From Rotaria socialis (lineage: Eukaryota > Rotifera > Eurotatoria > Philodinida > Philodinidae): a DNA stretch of 64,000 nucleotides. This document shows positions 16,501-30,100 of the stretch, piece by piece (the first letter of the stretch is position 1; the number at the start of each line of letters is the position of its first letter). Location of the stretch: contig CAJNYU010002647.1 in the NCBI GenBank assembly GCA_905331475.1, forward strand, positions 1 to 64,000, written 5' to 3'. The notes below the pieces were generated by a model. The model saw only the letters and a list, made by a program, of their open reading frames with translations, was not told where the DNA came from and made no database searches. The position numbers were made by a program, and so were the translations under genes.

Positions 16501-16863
16501 TGCGGAAATTTATACTATTCAAATTTAGTATCACCAAAACGTTCAAGTCATGATTTTTTTTATCGTATAAATTTAACAGATCTGGAATTACTTGAAGAAC
16601 ATGCAAAAGCATTAACAGATAATTTTAAATTAATTGATTTAAAAGTTTATCATTTAAAAAATGGCGATTATCGTTTTGTAGCTATGTGGACAAATCAACA
16701 GGAAGGCACATCAATGTTGTATATTGGTTTGACATATGATGAATTAGTTGCACGTTTAAATGAAAAGCAATTACGTACAGCTATTATAACGAATTATGGA
16801 TTATTAGTTGATGGACAACAATGTTTTGCACTTGTTTGTAATCAATATGGTTCTGTTTGGTGA
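13582..16863 (+). CDS. TIR-domain protein fused to a C-terminal repeat region resembling bacterial tandem repeat domain 1
   Basis: Five exons (13582-13691, 13758-13917, 13969-14101, 15743-15973, 16034-16863) join in frame to about 487 aa. The N-terminal ~130 residues read as a TIR domain: DVFLCFS (box 1, FDAFISY-like), AKIFIPIIDEQW, WCSWMLLFAL and LIMPVIL. In the WCxxE element, where NADase TIRs carry the catalytic Glu, the residue is Met, so NAD cleavage is unlikely and an adaptor role is more plausible. The last ~275 residues have about four copies of a ~45-aa pattern (Y-x-L-I/W-D/F-x-V-x-x-x...Y-x-F-x-x-x-W), e.g. FKLIDLKVYHLKNGDYRFVA and GLTYDELVARL. This resembles the repeat seen in secreted bacterial serine hydrolases (PF17660-like), from memory and not searched. 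The third intron (1,641 bp) is enlarged by a transposon. Function inferred only. Confidence 0.65.
14620..15512. mobile_element. Tc1/mariner-type element, decayed or non-autonomous, 893 bp
   Basis: Terminal inverted repeats begin CAGTGGAGTGCAAAAA at both ends and pair over about 27 bp with two mismatches (14620-14646 against 15486-15512). Both ends abut TA (14618-14619 and 15513-15514), the Tc1/mariner target-site duplication. The interior has no intact transposase; stops interrupt every frame, although a segment around 14830-14990 vaguely recalls a helix-turn-helix region. It sits wholly inside intron 3 of the TIR gene and should be spliced out. Confidence 0.9.
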
Positions 16864-17904
16864 AATTATTTTATTTTATTTTTTTTATAAACGTGTATGT
16901 TACAGAGGAAATTAAAATGTTGTCTTTTTACAAACATTTTCGCCGAGAAATGAAAGATTTGAATATGTTCCGAGAGTTAATGGAAAATGAAAGAAGAGGA
17001 TAAATTATTCACTCATTATCAGAAACAACACTATTTTTATTTCCTCTAAAAGAATTTTAATTTGCTCGAGATTTGCATTTCTTCTGTAACATATGTACAA
17101 GAATAAATAAAGAAAATCAGCGACTAGCGAAAAGGTTAATGTGGTATAGGAGGAGTATCATACTATTGAATTTTTCGTGTAGAAGTTTATTGATGATGAA
17201 GAGTGATTTATAACTTTAGCTAAAAACCCGATGGATATCTTATAAATTATTGTCATTGGTATACGTACGGGTTCAATTATTTCAAATTACACTCAATAAA
17301 CTGTTGATAAACTATATGGGTGCATTGAGATATTTTTAAAATTTATTGAAATACAAACTATTTATAGCAGTGAAACAATAATCATTAACTGAAGTTCGAA
17401 CAACATACACTTGTAGACGTCTGGAAATGTTATCCATCAATTAGAGTAGTATTTTTGTTCAACTCACTGAATTATATTCTTCATGGTTTATACAGCCACA
17501 TTGTTTGTTTTTGGCGAAAGTCGATTTCAAGCTGTATCACGTAATAATTCAGAAAGCTAAATTCCAGTCGTCAAATCATGTTCAATACAACTTTTTGAGA
17601 ATATTGAACAAACTTAAAGATTTAATGATATAGTCTATTATATTGTTTAAGACTTTGCTGTTATTTTAGGTATTATTCTTGTAATGCTAAAAAAAGTTTT
17701 ATTTAAACCTTTGCAATAGAGCTATGTAACTCATCATCAAGATTTTAAATCTTTTTACTTCATAGACTGTTAATGTGGATATACATATTTATTATTTTTC
17801 AATGAAAATGATGATACTGAATACATCAATTTCAGTGTATTTTATTTTAATATGGGAAACGGCTGTATGATGAATTCATATGGGAAAAAGACGTTGTTGT
17901 ATTC
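16864..17904. other. Convergent intergenic region, nothing recognised
   Basis: About 1 kb between the 3' ends of the TIR gene and the first Nudix gene. A candidate AATAAA follows near 17105. No coding or repeat structure was seen. Confidence 0.5.
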
Positions 17905-18607
17905 TTATAGATTCTTCTGTATAAATTCATCTGCTTTTCTTATTACATTTTGCGTTTCGCTATGATTAGCTATGCGACATGCATCTTCTAAAGTTGACCA
18001 GCACAAATTGTGATGTTCATCAGATAACTGAATACTTTGTTCAGCATTCCGTAAACGGCCGAGGTAATAAGCAACAATTTTTGGTCGCCCATTACAATCA
18101 TATGTAATTGTTTCCTCAAATTTATCATAGTACTCAAAATCACTTTTCTCTAAGCCAGCTTCTTCTTTTGTTTCACGTTCAGCTGCTTGTAATGGCGATT
18201 CATCAGCTTCCAAATGACCTGAAATTTGTTATATGAGCAATTTTTAAGCAAACTAAAAAATGAACCAACTTAGACTATATGTAGACGACTAGATTTCAGT
18301 CAAATAAATCTAGTGTTTCATTTTTTTTTAAAGTTTTATTTGTATTATTTAGTCTGCACAGGCAGGAAACGTCGAGCATTAAAGAAAGTCTCAAATACTC
18401 TTTACTGACATTAACATCGATGAGAATAAAATATTTCGATAATTTTTTCAATAGCTCGGCTTTTCTGAACTTGTGTTGAATATATACTTTACCTTTTGGT
18501 GGCGTCCAATGTTGTTTACCGATAGGTGTTTGTAATAATAAATATTCAATAGGATTTTGTTCCAATCGACGAAATATAATAAATCCGGCAGATTCAGGTT
18601 TACTCAT
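17905..18607 (-). CDS. Ap4A (diadenosine tetraphosphate) Nudix hydrolase, paralogue 1
   Basis: Two exons, 18607-18493 and 18218-17905, joined in frame to 142 aa, the typical NUDT2 length. The Nudix box is complete: PKGH, then G-x5-E-x7-REtKEEAGL (the signature GX5EX7REUXEEXGU), with the intron splitting the PKG glycine codon. HWTPPKG, LLLQTP, AYYLGRL and LSDEH-NLCWSTLEDAC are diagnostic of the asymmetrical Ap4A hydrolase group. The enzyme cleaves Ap4A to ATP and AMP, limiting alarmone and damaged-nucleotide levels in cytosol or nucleus. It is one of three tandem copies on the same strand with identical intron position and phase, showing recent local duplication. Confidence 0.93.
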
Positions 18608-19257
18608 ATTTTATTTTATTTTCTAAAAATGTAAGATTTTATTCAGGAACTCTTTTAAATCGTTGAATGTTACAAAACTATTAATAACGAACAGAATAAT
18701 ATTCTATTGACTCGAAGAAGAAACTAGATGGTATTCAGGTTTCACTCGAATACGAATGCGATGCGAAGCTCGAATCGGATCTTCACGAAAAATCTTCAAT
18801 TCAGAGAAATCTTGAATACTTTTTATGTCGACATGATGAAATTCATCACTGAGAAAACTCCATTCTTACTTAGCGATACATTCTTAAGGGTCAATTTCGA
18901 TTGATCGATTAATTATCTCCATGATTCATTATCTTAGATCAGCTGTAAATGAATAGACTATACTGGCTAGCATATGTTCATGACGTCACTTTAATTATCT
19001 CTTGATAAATTTCTTTTATTTTCGTCATTTTGGAACCAGATTTGTGAGTGAACGGAAGTTTAGATTGAAGATTCGAAAACAGGTGTAACCAGTTCGATGT
19101 CGATACTTCTATCTTACGTTTTAACGACATTTCTATGCTTTTCGGTTCTCGAGATTATTGCGATACAAAATGACGACTTGTAATGCGTACGTCAAGTAAG
19201 TAAAAATTAAAAATAAAATAAAACAAGTGAGTAAAAATTAAAAAAAAAAAAAACAAA

Positions 19258-19353
19258 CTCGCGACGGACTACATAAGTGCTTCTGCTTCGCATCGCATTA
19301 AAAAACTCGCGACGAAATACAGAAATGCTTCTGCTTCGCATCGCATTAAAAAG
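19258..19353. repeat. 48-bp tandem duplication
   Basis: Two units begin CTCGCGACG at 19258 and 19306 and share GCTTCTGCTTCGCATCGCAT. They are about 90 percent alike by eye. Confidence 0.85.
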
Positions 19354-19461
19354 TGAAATGAAGCGATTATGTGTAACCAAAGCAGAGGAAGCATGCGCAT
19401 AATCACGAAAATTTAAAACAGCAATCATGTCGATGAGTGACATCATCGGTTAGGTAAATTC

Positions 19462-19895
19462 CAGCTTCGCCGAATCTTTTTTTCGCCGACGATTATTTTC
19501 GCCGACGATTATTTTCGCCGACGCCTATTTTCGCCGACTCCAACTTCGCCGAATAAAAATCTTGGCCGAAAAATATCGAATCAAATTTGATCCATTCTAA
19601 ATATAGAATTTTATCCTAACTAACTACTATCTTGAGGGTGTGGGTGTGTGCGTGGGGTATGGGAGTGTGTAGGTGTGTGCGTGGGTTATCAAAACAGATG
19701 GTTACCAAGTCAGTTGGTTACCAAGTCGGATGGGGTTAATTAATCAAGTCACTATTAAAGTAGTTAGTTAGGATAAAATTCTATATCTAAAATGGATCAA
19801 ATTTTTGATTCGATATTTTTCGGTCAAAATTTTTATTTGGCGATGTTGAAGTCGGCGAAAATAAAATTCGGCGAAGCTGTACTAATTCATCGGTT
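19462..19895. mobile_element. Foldback element with TTCGCCGA-rich ends
   Basis: The left arm (about 19465-19625) contains CAGCTTCGCCGAAT, four TTTTCGCCGAC units, AAAAATATCGAATCAAAT and ATAGAATTTTATCCTAACTA. The right arm (about 19755-19890) carries the reverse complement in mirrored order, ending TTCGGCGAAGCTG. The middle has a GTGTGTG-rich stretch and two GGTTACCAAGTC units. No open frame. It is probably a non-autonomous foldback transposon; a truncated relative lies at 4690-4845. Confidence 0.75.
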
Positions 19896-19996
19896 ATTGT
19901 ATACCTTTATTGTTTACTAATTAAAATATCGTTTATTTTAATAAGAGAAACGATTGTGTTATCAAGTTATACGGGGGAAAATAGATTGTTGTATTC

Positions 19997-22062
<2,066 letters not shown>

Positions 22063-22229
22063 TTATTAGATAATCTAAGGATTTAAGATCATATTCAAGA
22101 ACTCTTAAATCTTTGAATGTTACAAAACTGTCAATAACAAACAAAAACAATATATATTTAAAGATAAAGAGAGAGAGAGAGAAAAGTTAAATGAAGCCAT
22201 AAAGTATAATCAATCGAACGAATTCAGAT

Positions 22230-22259
<30 letters not shown>
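22230..22259. repeat. (CA)n microsatellite
   Basis: About 14 CA units ending ACGCAG, preceded by a GA tract near 22168-22182. Confidence 0.95.
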
Positions 22260-22260
<1 letters not shown>

Positions 22261-22383
22261 GAAAACGTAAAACTAAGGAAAAAAATAAATAAGAAAAAAG
22301 AACGTTTGCATGAAGTCTTGTGTTTTCTAGAAAAAAAGCGTGAGAAAATCTATGTATACATCTATCGCTCACTATCTGTCTGT

Positions 22384-25300
22384 CTAATCGATTTTAACAG
22401 CAGCATAAATTTTCCTAACAAAAATAAATGATGCAATAAAACCAATTGTACCAGTAAGAATCCAAAATGAAAAACAGATGAGTAATGTATAGCCAAAATA
22501 AAGCATCAATGGAACAAATTCAGTTATATCAAGCTGAAAGAACGAAAAACAACATTTATTTCTTTGAATGAACAATAACAAATTAATATTAATATGACTA
22601 CATGTATGCAGCAACATTAGCAACTTTTTTATGTAACGTATTATGTTAGTAAGTTCGACATTGACCTCAGAGAATGTAACGTAGAACAAGAGATCGAATT
22701 CGAATCGTATTGAGATTTTCTCATTCATCTCCGTCGTTCAATAGAACACTCACATATACGTCCAACTGCTCCATATTGAAAAAATAGTCACGTATAATTA
22801 ACTTATGTCTTCAATTTAGTATAATTTATGTCGATAGTTCAAGGACTTCACGATAGTTAAGCGTAGCTTTATCAGTATAATCTACTACAGGCTTTTACAG
22901 CTTTTTCTGGACCATTAAATAAACTACAGGTAGTCGTGCTAGTTTTCAAGATATTTACTTTGGAAAAGAAATAAAAGATCGAATAACCGAATACATAAAA
23001 TGCTGATCCACCTGATGCAACAAATGATCTCCACCACCAATGATAATCTTCTCCGCATAATTGAAAATAAGTTATGACAATTGATATTTGAGAGCAAGAA
23101 ACTAAACAAAAATAAAATAATAAACATTCAAACGTTTCCAGGATTTCTTCTAATATACTAATTATAATGATGAACACAAGAAACAGAAAGCCAAATAAAT
23201 AATAATATTGGTTTTCCCAAATAGCCTAAAAAAGAAACATTTTGAAATCAGACGAAGTGATTTTTGATTTCTACTTACCGAAAATATGAAAAATAGCTCA
23301 ATAAACATAGCTCCGAACGGCAGTATACCTAATAAAGAATATTATCTTCAATATTTTCCTATTTTCAATCTCTTACCAGCAATCAAAGTACTAAACAAAA
23401 AAAGGAAGATAGGCAATTAAAAATTTCAAAAGATCAATTCTTTTATCTACCTTAAAACAGGATGCATAAACCATTGTTGTTCTGGTACTTGTCTTGGTAT
23501 TTGATTCGTACGAACTGGTTGATCATATGGCTAGAATAAGTTTTGTTTTACTTATGAATTTGGTGTTCTATTTGTATATTTACATGTTTACGATAACCAA
23601 AATAGAAGCCAAGACAAACAAGTGGAAATGAAATTCCTAACCACATAACTAATATGGCAAGCATTGTTGAAAATGGAACAGCACCCGACGATCGTTTTCC
23701 CCAAATAAAGAAGTTTAGAATAAAACAAACACCGCAAACTACTGATGGATAAAGTGTTGCTGTCTTTACACAAAAAGAAAAAGAGTACATCAAATAGATA
23801 GATAAAAATACACGATAATTCATACTAATCCAGCGGTTTGTTTCCAATTTGAGCCTTTTATTGTTTTATATATTCGACCAGAATAAAAACCAGCAATTAA
23901 ACTAATTAATAATTAAGTAAGTGGAATCTATTCAATTGATTGAGAGATATTCTTACCCCATAAATACATAAAGAAAGCAGGCAGCACTAATTAATGCACC
24001 ACGAGATGATGGTGAAAGCATGCCAAGCGCAGCAAAAACTAAAATAATTTGAATTGAATTCATAGCTATATAGGAAAATTATTTCTTATCACAATACATA
24101 CCAATAACGATAAGTGACATGAGTAAAAGTTGAACACCTGAACCAATAAGAGCTGCAAGAACATTCTTACGATGAGGTGGCCGAAATACGTCACCATGAA
24201 CTCTATCGAATCACGGCAAAATATTTAAATAAAGAAACAGACAAGCATATTAAACATACAATTTCCATCCTGTTTCTTCAGTGACATCATCCTAAATAAA
24301 AACGATATTTTTAATTGTTTTCCATATAGACATAAACTAACTGTATCTTCTTGATTATATCGTGCAATATCTCGTCGAAGTGTTTTAACAATAATCATTG
24401 ACAGTATACCAGCAAGAAAGAAGACAACAATAACTGAATTGACTATTGAAAACCAATGAATTTGAACATCTGTCATTGCCAAATATGTATCCCAACTAAA
24501 ATTAAAATCCTTTATACAAAATGATTCATAAAGACATTCTATTAACGAAGTAAAATCTTAAATTTCTGCTTTCAATCATATTTATATCCGTTCGTAAATA
24601 TTGGCTGCTATGATCGACCCTGTCTAGTGTAATTTTACATATGAAGTATGCAAGAAAACGATCAAATAAATTTTAAACTACTAACATTTAAATCTCTGGT
24701 AATTGTTGTGTCTTGAAAATAATAATCTCGGACAAAATGAGACTAATCCTCGTTAGTAAAACATAAACGTTACAGTTTTCAGAAGCCTAGCTAATTATGA
24801 ACTTTTTCTGAAGCTCAGCCTATCGTCGGATATTCTTGATTAAATCGATTTGTTTTTAGGACTAAAACAATTTTTTCAATGAGTAAATCATTCTATTACT
24901 AAAAGAATACATGAATGATTTATTGAAAAATCATCAAAAGCTTTCATACTATTCATAACTCATGTAATGATAATATCTTTTACCAGTAAACGAAGTACGT
25001 GCTTTCGTATTATTATGTTTTTTGTACGTACAATATTAGATTAACAAAGAACGTTTGATCAATCGTAGTACATACGATACAGGTGTTAGATAGTAGAAAA
25101 AGGTTAAAAAAATACGCCCACACAACTACTCTACTGAGAGACATAATGATAGAGTAATAGTTTACTGGAGCATTTCTTCTGTTTAGAACTAAAATATTTT
25201 CATGTGTAGAAATTTCACGTTGATATAAAGTCAGCGAAAACAGTTTAATAATAATGTAGCTGAAGTTTTTGTCTAGAGTCTTAAGCAACTATGGGCAATA

Positions 25301-26643
25301 AAATTTTCTAAAATGACGCATTCTATGTCAAAACTTGATGTATGCACGATGCTGATAAGATTTCTTAAAGATTGAAATGAGTAATTTTCAGCTCTGAAAA
25401 TACGATGTTATTGTGAAGAAAATCTAAGATCTACCTATTACTTGATGTATTATTTGGCAAAACCTATCATCGTAGTTCTATCGTCTATTCAACATGATGT
25501 AAATAGTAACATATTGTAGTGCCTTAATTCTATTTCTATAGAGAAAATCGTACCGACTAGCCCAACGTGTTTCACTTGGTGTCCATTCAACTTCATAAGT
25601 CATTGTTACTTTATTTTCTTCTATAAAAACGATAAAAAGTCTTTATTTAAAATAAAACTTTTATTATCAATAAATACAACCTTTCGGATTGATTTTTTGC
25701 ATATCTTGACCACCTTGAATCACACAAGTACCATCTTCTTCGGTTTTAATACGTTTTGAATCGATACTTTTCGGTTCAACTTCGAAACCAACGACACGAA
25801 ATGACTCACTTCAAATAGAAAAAAACATGAATAATTTTTCATCAATTAAACTTGCAAATTAATATTCATACTCAGCTTCTTGATGATAATGCAATCTCAT
25901 AATTAAATGATTATTTACATACATCGCTTCGGGTTCTTTTGTATAGATTCCTAGGCGATAACCATGTTCATAAAAAGTTTCATGAGTTTCAACATTTTGA
26001 AATTTCGTTGCACATGGTAGATTATCAACAAGACTTGAAAGGAAATCGAAAATTGATAGAACAGAATATTTTTTTCTTCATTTCTTACAGATGAACATAA
26101 TAATTATTTCGAATACGTTTTCCAAGTGTTTTACTTTGTTCGGGTGTTAAATTTACATCTTTACAAAGTGTTCGACATGCCACATTTGTATCCATGCCAA
26201 CCTAATTTAGATTTTTGAATTTAGTTTCGTTTCTAAATATACCCAATTTTACCTGAAATTTTGTATTCACAATACGATCTCCACGAAGAATTTCACCTAG
26301 AAAAATTGTTTTGTTATTTTAAAAATTCTTCTCTGCGTTTCTATTCATTTACCAAGGTTTTCAGATTTATAAATTGTACCGTTTGACGGTTTACAATGAA
26401 TACCTATATCATAATAATCGTATGGTAACTGTGTTTTTGTACTAGTCATTTTAACAGCCTGTATATATATATATATATAAGTATTTAGATAATTGATTAT
26501 TTTTAATAGAAATAAATTACTTTAACTTCAACATTTTCGCCTTTTTTAAAATCAAGAGGTGCAACACCGGGAATGTAGAATGGAAGAATCGGTTGAATAA
26601 GACAAGCAATGCTCAAAAAACTGATAAATGTTGCCGGGATCAT
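22384..26643 (-). CDS. Transmembrane 9 superfamily member (nonaspanin, TM9SF2/TM9SF4-like)
   Basis: Endosomal or Golgi nine-span membrane protein family with roles in protein sorting and adhesion. ATG at 26643 opens a signal peptide ([20 protein letters not shown]), followed by the family N-terminus [15 protein letters not shown]. Further landmarks are [88 protein letters not shown] and VFRPPHRKN. The C-terminus is [11 protein letters not shown], with the K-x-D type Golgi-retention signal. First exons: 26643-26521, 26458-26353, 26296-26253, 26201-26089, 26033-25872, 25808-25681, 25620-25554; then one long intron (25553-24496) before the first membrane span and about eight short downstream exons. 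All junctions checked keep frame. Splicing in 24200-22540 was only partly traced. Confidence 0.92.
24496..25553 (-). other. Large TM9SF intron (about 1.06 kb)
   Basis: Bounded by a GTACGA donor within the WASR codon and a TTTTAG acceptor before WDTYL. It is about 20 times the typical intron length here. I see no gene or repeat inside; the minus-strand open frame at 25013-25288 has no domain. Confidence 0.75.
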
Positions 26644-27131
26644 CTATGAATAATAAAACCAATAATTTTACATATATTTATTCGTATGTGAATGAATGTA
26701 GTACAACAAAATAATATCAAACAACCGCAGTGAAAAACGAAGGTTGAAAAAGGCGAACAGAACAAAAAGCACTTTTACGTGGCAAAAGATTTCCTGTACG
26801 AGCTATATTGAAAGGGAGACATTCAACTAAAAAGAAAAAAGAATGAAACTGGCTGATGAGTAAGTAACGTCGAGTATAAATAATAAATAAACGCTTTAAA
26901 AAAAAATAGTTCATCAGGTTAAAATTTATTTAAGAAAATGCAATTTCAATATTTTTCTATTTAAGTAATTGTGACGAAAATGATTCACGACAAGAAAGTT
27001 TTTTTTTCGTAAATATTGGATTGATAATCAATATAGAGGTCGTTGTCAAGCAATGATCAGAGTTAATGGCAGTAGTATGTATATCCTTTGAGATGTATTA
27101 ATCAAGGGCATGTTTTTCGTTTTGACAATTT
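26644..27131. promoter_or_regulatory. Divergent intergenic region between TM9SF and the NACHT-WD40 gene
   Basis: The two start codons face away from each other 488 bp apart, so both promoters must lie here, possibly as a shared bidirectional promoter. No core element could be assigned. The minus-strand frame at 26717-26914 is not supported as coding. Confidence 0.4.
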
Positions 27132-30100
27132 ATGGCTGCAAAAAGCAAAACGCTGGTAAAATTAAAACCCATCGTTGGTCGGCAAGATGAGAAAAAAGTG
27201 ATTAACGTTACAAAAAATAATCCTCCTGTTTTTTCCAATAATCAACAAGTATCAGAACCGATTGCAGTCAATACAGCTGAATTTACTCGACTCACTGTTG
27301 GAGATTTTACACGAGATTTTTCTCAACAAACGTCACGACTTTTTAGAATTTTCATTAGTTCAACATTTTCGGATTTTAAAGTTGAACGCAATGAACTCTA
27401 TCGACGAGTATTTCCATCAATCAAACAACGATGTGCACAACTTGGTTATGAATTTCAAGTTGTTGACATGAGGTAAGAGATTAGTGTGATACTTAGATAT
27501 TTTTATTTACAAGGGGTTAACATTATATAATTATAGATGGGGTGTCTCCGATACAGCAGATAGTGATCATACAGCTGATATAATATGTATGGATGAAATC
27601 GATCGATGTATTAATCTGTCAGCTGGTCTGAATTTTATTTATTTAATTGGTAATCGTTATGGTTATATGTATGTGCCAATTGATATCGATGAAGATGAAT
27701 TTGAGGCAATTCTTGCAGTTGCCAATGAAGCCAACATACCAAATACTGATCTTTTAAAAAAATGGTTTCAACTTGATAAGAATTCATCTCCATCAAAATA
27801 TGTTTATGTTGTAAGTACATTTCGCGTTTTATGTTATTCGGAAAAAAACTCAAAATTAAGAAATATTATTTTTTCTCATAGCCAATTACAACTCATTTTA
27901 AACGTTTTGAAGAAAAATCCAAGGAACAACAACAAGAAAAACAACAATGGCAAATAGAAGAAAAGTCTCTATTGAAAGCCTTGCGAGAAGCTGTTGATTT
28001 AGCATATCAAAAGAAAAAAATATCTAATCAACAAGCTACGATCTATTTTCAATCAAGTCATTTTCTTTCTGCAGTCAACCTCATGTCTATCTTTCATATC
28101 TTATGCATTTTTCTTTAGTTACTGAACGAGAAATACGCCGAGCAACAACAGAAACAAATCGTTCGAATGTTATTGGTATTGTTCGTGATTTTTCAAATCC
28201 AACAATTGAAACGAGTGTTGACGAAAAATTTTTTGGTCAGCCATAAAATATTTATTTTATTAGACAGACAAAAATTTTACTCAATTTTGATTTTTATGCA
28301 TAGATTCAGTAAAAAACGAACGTATTATTAATTCAATAAATCAATTGAAAACATACTGTGCCAAAATAACACCCGTAAAACAATTTAGAAATTTTACTGT
28401 ACCATGGGTAATTAAAATAATAATCTCTTCTAATATAGATATGTCAAATATTGATGTAATTTTTCAGAAATCTGGTGGCATAGATATAAAAGAAGAAACA
28501 TCTCATAGACAATATATCGATGAATTGTGTACATTTCTAACATCAACTATAATGACATTAGTTGAAAATACTTGTCGTATTATGTTAAATAAAACTCTTT
28601 CAACATTTCATGAAGATCTTCTTCATCATGCAACATTTGCTCAGGAGAAAACAAAATTTTTTTTCGGTAGAGAAGAACTTCTGGAAAGTGTTCATTCACG
28701 TATTGAATTAAATCGTCGAAATACATCAACACCTATTGCTTTTGTTGCTGAATCGGGTTGTGGGAAAACATCATTTATGGCACGTTTAGCTAAAGAATTA
28801 CGTATTTGGTATCCCGGAAGTGCTGTATTTATACGATTTCTGGGTACATCAGCACCATCCACAAGTATTGAATTAGTCATACGTTCTTTATGTACACAAT
28901 TGGCAACATTATATGGCCATAATGATGATGGCAAAAATAATAGTGATAGCGATGAAGATAATGAATCTTCAACATTTTCGTCCCTCGTTCGAAAATTTCA
29001 TGATAGATTGAAATTAGTATCAAAAAAGCGTTCGAAAATTATTCGTAAGGAAGTTCGGCCAAAACCATTATTTATTTTATTGGATGCTTTTGATCAACTC
29101 GAAGATACATCTAAATATTCATTTCAATTTAATTCATGGTTATTACGTTTTCTACCACGTGATGTTCATATATTTATGTCATTTATACCAAATATTGAAC
29201 GTTTTAATATAAAAGATTTATTTTTACAATTTATGCGCAATGATGATTCAACATTATTTACTGTACCGCGTCTTCGTCCGAATGATTGTGAAGATATAAT
29301 TCGAAGTTCTTTACAAGTACATAATCGACAGTTAACATCCGAACAATATATATATTTATTAACAACTGTAGAACAAAATCCAAAACCTTTATATTTAAAA
29401 TTATTAATAGATATTGCAAGACGATGGACATATTTTCCAAAACAATCAACACAAACAACTTTATCATTACCTGAAACAATTGAAGATGCTGTCGAACAAT
29501 TATTTGCTCGTCTAGAAAATCGTCATGGTAAAGAATTTGTTCAATATTCACTTGCCTATTTAGTTTATGGTTTAAATGGTATATCAGAAAGTGAATTAGA
29601 AGATTGTCTATCAATAAATGATACTGTTCTAAACGAAATCTATGCACATCATGATCCACCTATTCCAAATGCAATTCATGTTCCATCACTTCTTTGTCAA
29701 TCATTACTCTATTCGATAAAAGAATATTTAAGTCGTAAACGTATTCATGATAAACATATTCTATCGTTTTATCATCGAAAATTTTCTGAATCAACAAGAA
29801 AACGTTATAAACATTTACGTGAACAATGCCATGAACATCTTATTGAAGTCTATTGTAATGATCAATCATCATATAAACGTACAATAGTATTAAAACAACG
29901 AAATAATAAAATTATCGACGATGCTGATCGTCTGATTAATTCTCAAATAACAAATAAACTTAATAAAAGAAAATTAATAGCACTTCCCTATCACTGCTTA
30001 GAATTTGGCACAGAAAAAGATCATTTATTACGATCAATATGTTTATTTAATTTAAATTTTCTTTCATGCCAATTACAAAGTCTTGGTCATACAATATTTC

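Larger units (their letters stand above)
18608..19996. other. Spacer between Nudix paralogues 1 and 2, repeat-filled
   Basis: Holds a two-copy 48-bp tandem repeat and the TTCGCCGA foldback repeat, listed separately. The open frame at 19207-19446 (-) is produced by the tandem repeat and is not a gene. Confidence 0.6.

Noticed and set aside
19207-19446. 79-codon minus-strand open frame
   Set aside because: Created by the 48-bp tandem repeat and poly-A tract; repeated peptide only.
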